A model generated the notes under the pieces. That model saw only the letters and a list, made by a program, of their open reading frames with translations, made no database searches and was not told the DNA's origin. Of a DNA stretch of 15,440 bases, positions 9,701 through 15,440 are shown piece by piece (the stretch's first letter is position 1; every line of letters begins with the position of its first letter). This DNA comes from an uncultured Ignavibacteriota bacterium (GTDB lineage: Bacteria; Bacteroidota; Ignavibacteria; Tepidaquicellales; Tepidaquicellaceae), in NCBI GenBank assembly GCA_937959065.1, contig CALGOI010000393.1:1-15440 (forward strand). Direction: 5' to 3'. Made by a program: the position numbers and the translations under genes.

Positions 9701-10005
9701 TTATGTGAGTTGAAAACTAATATTGGTATTCTGTTGCCCAGGCGGTAATCAAAGCTGTTTGATATTGATACAAGTGAACTTTCTGCTACCTGAGCCGTAT
9801 ATTCAGCAAGGTATTCTCCACCTTGATAAAAATATACATCGAAATGTTTGGATTGTAAGAATTTCCATTTAAATGTTTCGTATTGTACTTTATTCTGTCC
9901 AAATATTCCATCTAACTGTGCAAAACTAGTATTTACATTTATCAGACCGGAAAATATAGAAACCAAAGCGATAGTTAATACGGCTAATGATTTTTGGTTT
10001 TTCAT
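6769..10005 (-). CDS. Outer-membrane fusion protein: gluzincin metallopeptidase + TolB/PD40 propeller + Omp85-like barrel
   Basis: A 1078-residue exported protein with three recognisable parts. After a signal peptide (1-30, ending SFAQ) comes a peptidase-MA-like domain (about 40-290) with the zinc motif H146-E-L-V-H150 and a third ligand candidate E180 in WFSEGMSEY, so it should be catalytically competent. Next are six PD40/TolB-type blades (about 305-600) with repeats such as WSPDGRKLA, WAPDGRHIFF and SKDGNKMLFVS. A Ser/Thr/Asp/Asn-rich linker (about 600-710) leads to a beta-barrel of the BamA/TamA surface-antigen superfamily (about 715-1078) ending in the outer-membrane signal ...YISIGLDF with terminal Phe. 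I infer a barrel in the outer membrane carrying a periplasmic or surface protease and propeller. No POTRA domains are seen, so a BamA-like insertase role is doubtful. It faces the T9SS gene and is divergent from the M16 cluster. No Shine-Dalgarno precedes the ATG. Confidence 0.87.
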   Translation of the reverse strand: MKNQKSLAVLTIALVSIFSGLINVNTSFAQLDGIFGQNKVQYETFKWKFLQSKHFDVYFYQGGEYLAEYTAQVAESSLVSISNSFDYRLGNRIPILVFNSHNEFQQNNVIDQYLPEGVGGVTELFKNRVLVPFEGDYEKFRHVIHHELVHAFMNDMYYGGSIQNIISRNITLVFPLWFSEGMSEYESLNGLDKATDMFMRDAVVNNYLPPLEYIGGYFAYRGGQSFFAWLADYYGEDKIGELMNNIKGYGDISMAFKETYKIDLEKLGEKWQKELKKTYWPGISFREEVEDFAKQLTNHERDGGYYNVSPVISPNGKLFAFISNRDDLFDVFVGNANTGEVIKKVVEGSTSSNFEELQILTPGLSWSPDGRKLAISVKSGDRDAIFIINVQSGDEKKLPVRSNNISYVSWSPTSNKLAFVGMNTKQSDIYTYDLNTGTVVNLTDDIFSEMSPTWAPDGRHIFFTSDRGDYVDRKMIPSDFKMYEYEPNQMDIYKVNIETQEVTRETNIPNSKQSYAQINEDGSKMLYVSDVNGISNIYLRQFDSTGNAIDKPITNSLNPLDQISISKDGNKMLFVSLNKGGYDIYSMNNPFERNIGMDHLEPTEYVLKKYGNVNSDGIVMQKTDLSDTIAAPPVSGPGPDSTNGMASDDKTDTNVTKTDTTKSLYGDNIALNFNNNKEKSENKYLDSLYKKNTNFKITDNTNPDGSYRIKDYKIKFTPDLVYGAANYSSFYGVQGSATIAFSDLMGNHRIVVLTSMVIDLKNSDYAIGYYYLPKRLDLGAELFHTARFLLYDRGGTGDQLYRYRNYGLSLYGSYPFNRFKRVDGTVSVMQVSKENLDDSSDPTEEKTLIVPSMSFVHDNVIFDYITPMKGTRYNLSALGTPKLGENGVGFVSGLLDYRTYFKIADGYSFALRLAGGASFGPNPMRFYIGGVQNWINRDFENNNIPISNVEEYVFSQAGLPLRGFNYDAKSGSRYSILNAELRFPIIRYLILGLLPIGFQNIEGVAFIDAGTAWSDNDPLQLFTTNSQGKFVTNDLLLGMGVGTRAIFLNLPLMFDVAWNYNLDKFSPPKYYISIGLDF

Positions 10006-10144
10006 AACAAATTGTTTAAAACTTTAACAAAAATGATGTATTTTAATGCTCTATATTTCCCCTTTGTTGGTTTTGCGCCCTTTTTTTACGGTGACTTTAA
10101 TTGATAAAGAAACTAAATTTTTATTTTTAATAATAATTAAGTAA
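10006..10144. promoter_or_regulatory. Divergent intergenic region before the M16 cluster
   Basis: This AT-rich spacer separates the minus-strand barrel-protease from the plus-strand M16 genes and must contain both promoters. I found no exact TAnnTTTG box on either strand; TATATTTC at 10051-10058 on the plus strand is a one-mismatch candidate. A TAA in the M16 frame at 10142-10144 rules out a start further upstream for that gene. Confidence 0.3.
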
Positions 10145-11299
10145 TTGAAGAAATTCAAGTCTGACATTATAAACCATCAATCGGGGCAAATAAGTTCACC
10201 ATATTCCGAAAAATTGGATTTTTATGAGTTTACAACCAGTAACGGAATGGAATTTGTATTTTACAGAGACAATATAAACCCCATTGTTAATCTGACAATT
10301 GGTTACAGAGTAGGCTCTAAAGACGAGCCTGCCGGCAAAAAAGGTATAGCTCATTTATTTGAACACCTTATGTTCCAGGGGTCTGAAAATGTACCAAGGG
10401 GTGCTCATTTTAAGTATATACAGGATATGGGCGGAATTTGTAATGCTTTTACTATGCAGGATATGACTGTGTATTTTGATATTGCGCCTTCCAACCAGCT
10501 TGAAATGATCTTATGGCTGGAGTCGGATAGAATGAACAAACTCGATCTTACAAATGAAAATCTTGATAACCAGAAAGGTGTTGTTATAGAAGAGAAAAAA
10601 CAACGTTATGAAAATGCGCCTTACGGTCTGGCATTCCATAATATGTTTAAACTTGTTATGCAGGGTTCGCAATATCAGGACCCGGTTATTGGATTCGAAG
10701 ATGACATACTTTCATTCAGTCTACAGGAAGCTATCGATTTTCACAAATCTTATTATTCTCCTCAGAATGCGGTGCTTATTCTTACTGGAGATTTTGAGAT
10801 TGACAATGCAAGGAGTCTTGTTGATAAATATTTCGGCAGTATAGAGAATAAGCCTATTCCACCAAGAATACCGAATAATGTTCATTCAATGGAAGGTGAC
10901 ATACACACCAAGTCATATGATGATGTCTACTTGCCTGTAATTTATTTTGCATACCAGATTCCGAAATCAGGTTCGGATGAAGATTATACTCTGGATTATT
11001 TTGCTAATATTCTTGCTAATGATGAGAGCAGCCGATTGCATAAGAAATTGATTTATGATATGCAGATAGCAAAGTCCGTAAACGCAGTCAAGTACCAGCT
11101 TCAGGATGCTGGGGTATTTATAATAAGAGTTGAATTGCTTTCAAACGGGAATGTAGATGAAGTTGAAAAGTTAGTTACCTATGAGGTCGGGAATGTGTTG
11201 AAAAATGGTTTTACAGATTATGAATATGAAAAAATCAGGAATGGACTGGAGTTTAGTAATGCCACATCCATAACCACTTTGCAAAAGATAGGCCTTTAA
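10145..11299 (+). CDS. M16-family zinc peptidase, truncated by an in-frame stop
   Basis: An M16 (pitrilysin/insulinase/MPP-like) metallopeptidase, 384 residues up to the TAA at 11297. The inverted zinc motif H70-L-F-E73-H74 is followed by the distal glutamate E150 (VVIEE), 76 residues after H74 as the family requires. The second M16 domain keeps SSR (about 298-300) and the following LHKKLIYDM helix. The product stops about 59 codons before the end seen in its neighbour at 11483. Residues 348 onward align without a gap to that neighbour across the stop, so this looks like a nonsense change in an otherwise healthy gene. The start is TTG at 10145, forced by a stop codon directly upstream and by need for the first strand (KLDFYEFTTSNGM); the next ATG, at 10247, would remove that strand. 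No signal peptide is seen, suggesting a cytoplasmic protein. Whether the short form folds or pairs with the next M16 proteins is unknown. Confidence 0.8.
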   Translation: MKKFKSDIINHQSGQISSPYSEKLDFYEFTTSNGMEFVFYRDNINPIVNLTIGYRVGSKDEPAGKKGIAHLFEHLMFQGSENVPRGAHFKYIQDMGGICNAFTMQDMTVYFDIAPSNQLEMILWLESDRMNKLDLTNENLDNQKGVVIEEKKQRYENAPYGLAFHNMFKLVMQGSQYQDPVIGFEDDILSFSLQEAIDFHKSYYSPQNAVLILTGDFEIDNARSLVDKYFGSIENKPIPPRIPNNVHSMEGDIHTKSYDDVYLPVIYFAYQIPKSGSDEDYTLDYFANILANDESSRLHKKLIYDMQIAKSVNAVKYQLQDAGVFIIRVELLSNGNVDEVEKLVTYEVGNVLKNGFTDYEYEKIRNGLEFSNATSITTLQKIGL

Positions 11300-11476
11300 A
11301 CTCTATTCAATAAAGTTTTATTTAATGACGTAGACCTTATTAATAGAAAGGTAAAGAACTACCTTTCGTATTCAAAGGATGATATTATTAATTCTGCTAA
11401 AGAATGTTTTGAAGGTAAACACAAATTCGTAATGAAGTATCTCCCCAATAGCAGTAATCGGGCGGGTAATAATTAA
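11297..11476 (+). pseudogene. In-frame C-terminal remainder of the M16 gene after premature TAA
   Basis: After the TAA at 11297-11299 the same frame stays open for 58 more codons to a second TAA at 11474-11476, 6 bases before the next gene. The translation (TLFNKVLFNDVDLINRKVKNY and on to MKYLPN) matches the C-terminus of the neighbouring M16 protein (KTFFGDTNLINTEINFYL ... LNYLPK) position for position, and the stop aligns with a lysine there. One base change, AAA to TAA, would explain it. Full length without the stop would be 443 residues, close to the neighbour's 431. It may be a young pseudogene, a population variant, a sequencing or assembly error, or read-through; the sequence alone does not decide. 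Confidence 0.75.
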
Positions 11477-11482
11477 GATTTA

Positions 11483-12778
11483 ATGGATAAAAACACACAG
11501 CCGCTTTTCGCTGATTCGGCGCTTCACATACCAAATGTTTCCTTTAAAGAATTTACCCTCGATAACGGACTTAATGTAATTCTCTCACGAAAAGAAAGAA
11601 TTCCTTCTGTAGCTATTAATTCCACTTTCCACGTTGGAGCTAAAGATGAGGACCCGGGGAAAAGCGGGATGGCGCATTTATTCGAGCATTTGCTTTTTGA
11701 AGGGACGGCTAATACAAAGAACGGTGAATTTGACATGCTGTTGCAGGAAAGAGGCGGTGAGAGTAACGCGTACACTACAATGGATGTTACCAGTTATTAT
11801 ACCGTTATTCCATCTAACCAGCTTGAGTTTGGGCTGTGGCTGGATTCCGACCGTCTTGCGGGGTTTGGTGTTACAGAGCAAATGCTGGAGGTTCAGAAGG
11901 AAGTTGTACTCGAAGAGAAAATGACTGTGTATGATAATGTGCCGTATGGTTCACTCGAAGAGGAGAGCAATAAACGACTCTTTCCATCCAGCAACTACGG
12001 CAAGATGATCATTGGTGATGTGATCGATATCAGATCTATTACAATTGATGATATAAAGAAATTCTGGGTTAAGTATTATAATCCGGCGAATGCTGTGCTC
12101 AGTATTGCAGGAGATATTGATTATGATAAAACTGAAAAACTTGTAAGAAGATATTACGGTGAAATTAAAGGTTTGCAAAAACCGGTTAAAAAAAATATCA
12201 CTGAAGATAAGATATTGACTGAGATTAGAGATATTGTTTTTGATAATGTGCAGATTCCTGCAGTGTTCATGTTTTATTTATTGCCAAAAATCGGATCAAA
12301 AGAAAATTACACGATGAAAGCGTTGAATTCGATTTTATCCGATGGTGAGAGCTCTCGTCTGCATAAAAAGCTGGTCTACGAAATGGGAATTGCATCAGAA
12401 GTAGATTCCGCTGTGTATGAAATGGAGGATGTGAGCATGCTTTTTATCAGCGCATATGGCTACAATGAAGTTGATACACAGATAATAGAAAATCAAATAG
12501 ATATTGTGCTGGATGAAATTAGAAGAGATGAAATCACAGATAATGAACTGACTAAAGTAAAAAATAAGATCGAGACTGCATTTAATTCAAGAAGGCAGAC
12601 AATTATCAGCCTCGCGGATAAATTATCCGGTATCAAAACATTCTTTGGTGATACAAACCTTATCAATACAGAAATAAATTTTTATCTTAACATAACACGG
12701 GATGACCTCGTAAATACTTCTAAAGACCTGCTTGGAAGAGATCAGCGTCTTGTTCTGAATTATTTACCCAAACATTAA
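11483..12778 (+). CDS. M16-family zinc metallopeptidase, catalytic subunit
   Basis: A complete 431-residue M16 peptidase. Zinc ligands and catalytic base are in place: H65-L-F-E68-H69 and, 76 residues on, E145 in VVLEEK. The two-domain M16 repeat is evident: the N-terminal half holds the zinc site and NPANAVLSIAGDI (about 193-205), and the C-terminal half contains GESSRLHKKLVYEMGIA, the inactive copy's substrate-side segment. Family members of this size act as homodimers or as the active half of a heterodimer closing around unfolded peptides. No signal peptide is visible, unlike the periplasmic PqqL-like members, so a cytoplasmic site is inferred. It follows the truncated M16 gene by 6 bases, and the non-catalytic M16 gene starts 12 bases downstream, which fits one operon and a shared complex. 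No clear Shine-Dalgarno. Confidence 0.92.
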   Translation: MDKNTQPLFADSALHIPNVSFKEFTLDNGLNVILSRKERIPSVAINSTFHVGAKDEDPGKSGMAHLFEHLLFEGTANTKNGEFDMLLQERGGESNAYTTMDVTSYYTVIPSNQLEFGLWLDSDRLAGFGVTEQMLEVQKEVVLEEKMTVYDNVPYGSLEEESNKRLFPSSNYGKMIIGDVIDIRSITIDDIKKFWVKYYNPANAVLSIAGDIDYDKTEKLVRRYYGEIKGLQKPVKKNITEDKILTEIRDIVFDNVQIPAVFMFYLLPKIGSKENYTMKALNSILSDGESSRLHKKLVYEMGIASEVDSAVYEMEDVSMLFISAYGYNEVDTQIIENQIDIVLDEIRRDEITDNELTKVKNKIETAFNSRRQTIISLADKLSGIKTFFGDTNLINTEINFYLNITRDDLVNTSKDLLGRDQRLVLNYLPKH

Positions 12779-12790
12779 TTTTAAAATATA

Positions 12791-14182
12791 ATGAGTATAT
12801 CTGAAATAGACGAAAAGGAAACCAAAAAGTTGGACAGATCCAAACCGCCTGCGCCGGGTGAGATAAGGGACGTAAAATTCCCAGATTTTTTTGAAAGTAA
12901 AACTGATAATGGTATTACCGTTCTTGTTGTTGAGGACAGGAAGCTTCCTCTTGTAAGCGCAAGGTTTGTAATAAAAGCAGGGGCATATTTCGATGGTAAT
13001 AATGGCTCAGCCAGGTCCGGACTCGCATCCATGACTGCAGAACTTATGACAAAAGGAACATCATCCCATACAGCGACCGAAATTTCCGAGCAGGTCGATT
13101 TTCTCGGTGCGGTATTATCAAGTGGATGTGACTATGATGCCAGCTATGTCAGTACTTACTCGTTAAAGAAGCACTTCGATAAGGTTTTCGATATCGTAAC
13201 GGGGATAGTCATAGAGCCGACATTCCCTGAGGAAGAAGTAAAGAGGGTGAAAGACCAGCGGATTAATTCATTGCTAAGCTACCTTGACGAAGGCGACTAT
13301 CTTGCATCGCGTGTCTTCAGTAAATATGTCTATGGAGACTTTCCATATGCTTACCCTGTAGAAGGAATAGAACGGGACGTCGAAAAGATGTCATCCGAAG
13401 ATTTTAAGAATTTCCATAAAAAGTATTTTAATCCATCCAATATGGTCATTGCTTTCGTTGGGGATATTTCACCTGAAGAAGCGATGCTCAAAGTCAACGA
13501 GCGGTTCAGGGATATACCGGCAGGTGACAAAGCTGTATTTGATAAGAAACTTAATGATGAGAATAAACCTTCACACGTTTACCTTATCGAGAAGAAAGGA
13601 TCTGTGCAATCATCATTAAAGATCGGTCATAAGGGTATAAGCCGCGACAATCCCGATTTTATAAAAGCGACTGTACTCAATACACTGCTCGGAGGAAGTT
13701 TCACATCGCGTATAAATCACAATCTGCGAGAGGTGAACGCATTCACTTACGGCGCGAGGTCCAGCTTCGATTGGAAGAAGATGGGCGGTGACTTTTACGT
13801 CGATGCCGAAGTAAAAAATGTGTTAACTCATGATGCAGTGAACGAAGTAATCAAAGAGCTCAGAATAATAAGAGAAGAATTGGTTAAAGAAGATGAGCTC
13901 CAGAGCATAAAGAACTTCATTACGGGGAATTTCCCCCTGCAGCTGGAAACAGCAGGCGCTATAGCATCGAAGCTGATTAACCTGAAACTTTATGACATCG
14001 AGGACGATTACTATAATACATACTTAAGCAAAGTAAACTCCATAACGAGAGAAGAATTGCTTGAAACTGCGCAAAAATACATACATCCGGATAATCTCGT
14101 TATATCTATAGCTGGAAATCCCGGTGAAATCGAAGATTCAATGAAACAAATCGCGGAAGTAACGGTATTAAAAGAACTATAG
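12791..14182 (+). CDS. M16-family non-catalytic partner protein
   Basis: A 463-residue M16-fold protein without the zinc site. Aligning G77-L-A-S80-M-T-A83-E84-L with GMAHLFEHL of its neighbour shows Ser, Ala and Glu where the two zinc histidines and the catalytic glutamate should be, so it cannot be a peptidase by this mechanism. It retains the Arg/Tyr pair of non-catalytic M16 subunits, R307 in FTSRINHNLRE and Y320 in AFTYGA, which in alpha-MPP-like and bacterial heterodimeric M16 enzymes contacts substrate. The role as partner of the catalytic protein encoded immediately upstream is inferred from this and from the 12-base gap. A charged N-terminal stretch (1-30) without hydrophobic core argues against export. 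The MoxR gene begins 27 bases downstream. Confidence 0.88.
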   Translation: MSISEIDEKETKKLDRSKPPAPGEIRDVKFPDFFESKTDNGITVLVVEDRKLPLVSARFVIKAGAYFDGNNGSARSGLASMTAELMTKGTSSHTATEISEQVDFLGAVLSSGCDYDASYVSTYSLKKHFDKVFDIVTGIVIEPTFPEEEVKRVKDQRINSLLSYLDEGDYLASRVFSKYVYGDFPYAYPVEGIERDVEKMSSEDFKNFHKKYFNPSNMVIAFVGDISPEEAMLKVNERFRDIPAGDKAVFDKKLNDENKPSHVYLIEKKGSVQSSLKIGHKGISRDNPDFIKATVLNTLLGGSFTSRINHNLREVNAFTYGARSSFDWKKMGGDFYVDAEVKNVLTHDAVNEVIKELRIIREELVKEDELQSIKNFITGNFPLQLETAGAIASKLINLKLYDIEDDYYNTYLSKVNSITREELLETAQKYIHPDNLVISIAGNPGEIEDSMKQIAEVTVLKEL

Positions 14183-14209
14183 AGATAATATTATCAATAG
14201 AATACTCAT

Positions 14210-15229
<1,020 letters not shown>

Positions 15230-15257
15230 GTATTTTTCATTCCATTTGATCATGTCC

Positions 15258-15281
15258 GTACTTTTGACCGCGCAAAAGTAC
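15258..15281. repeat. Perfect inverted repeat downstream of moxR
   Basis: GTACTTTTG (15258-15266) and CAAAAGTAC (15273-15281) form a perfect 9-base-pair stem around the loop ACCGCG. It is not followed by a T-run on either strand, so it is not a standard intrinsic terminator. It may be a protein-binding site or the edge of an interspersed repeat. Confidence 0.6.
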
Positions 15282-15284
15282 AAA

Positions 15285-15421
15285 AACGCGCCGCCTTAAT
15301 AAAAATTCCCTAAAATTATTTTCGTTTTCTGTTCGGGAAAATAAACTCGCGGCAGAAAGCGTGATATCTACTTAGTGAGGGTTATGCGCAGAGAAATTTT
15401 TGCTCTTTTGATTTCATCACG
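15285..15421. repeat. Nested weak inverted repeats, possible structured intergenic element
   Basis: Further complementary pairs follow the palindrome. GCCGC (15290-15294) can pair with GCGGC (15349-15353), and inside it TTCCC (15306-15310) with GGGAA (15335-15339). A third pair is CGTGAT (15360-15365) with ATCACG (15416-15421). Arms are only 5-6 bases, so each alone is weak; together they suggest an interspersed, structured repeat. No gene is supported here. Confidence 0.35.
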
Positions 15422-15440
15422 TTATACAAAAAATTTAATA

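Noticed and set aside
11280..11310. Frameshift as the cause of the short M16 gene
   Set aside because: The sequence after the TAA matches M16 in the same frame with no gap, so a nonsense change explains it and a frameshift does not.
11634..11924. Alternative 96-codon frame inside the catalytic M16 gene
   Set aside because: It overlaps the zinc-site coding region in another frame and has an arbitrary-looking composition.
15384..15440. Possible partial gene running off the right end, starting at ATG 15384
   Set aside because: Only 19 codons are visible, the GAGG before it is too close to the ATG, and it lies in the repeat-like tail.

Overview
The window looks like chromosomal DNA of a moderately AT-rich member of the Bacteroidota/Chlorobi group, most likely an Ignavibacteria-like lineage. 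Three observations point there: a secreted protein ending in a type IX secretion (T9SS) sorting domain with the YPNPFNPST signature, mostly weak or absent Shine-Dalgarno sequences, and a fused-alpha KorAB 2-oxoacid:ferredoxin oxidoreductase. This placement is inference; there is no rRNA or other marker gene in the window. I see no tRNA, rRNA, CRISPR array or insertion sequence.

Layout. Bases 2-2888 hold korA (its first codons lie before the window) and korB, followed at once by a secreted or lipoprotein alpha/beta-hydrolase esterase (2895-3893). That gene meets, tail to tail with a 4-base overlap, a minus-strand beta-lactamase-family serine hydrolase lipoprotein (3890-5074). A divergent spacer of about 150 bases separates this from a T9SS cargo protein (5228-6688) whose body shows seven repeats of about 52 residues, so probably a beta-propeller. 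A symmetrical hairpin (6713-6742) serves as terminator for it and for the facing minus-strand gene, a 1078-residue fusion of a gluzincin metallopeptidase domain, a TolB/PD40 propeller and an Omp85-like outer-membrane barrel (6769-10005).

From 10145 rightwards runs a compact four-gene set: three M16-family proteins in tandem and a MoxR-type AAA+ ATPase. The first M16 gene keeps its catalytic residues but is cut by a single in-frame TAA at 11297-11299, after which the same frame continues with recognisable M16 C-terminal sequence to 11476. The second is intact and catalytic. The third lacks the zinc motif but keeps the Arg/Tyr pair of non-catalytic M16 partners. The MoxR ATPase ends at 15229, and the final 211 bases hold nested inverted repeats and no convincing gene.

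How the genes may work together. KorAB is central carbon metabolism (2-oxoglutarate/succinyl-CoA, oxidative or reductive TCA). The rest is largely envelope and proteolysis: lipoprotein hydrolases, a T9SS-secreted propeller, an outer-membrane barrel carrying a periplasmic protease and propeller, and an apparently cytoplasmic M16 set with an AAA+ chaperone. The points most worth following up are the premature TAA, the protease-propeller-barrel fusion, the three-gene M16 arrangement and the structured repeat at the right end.
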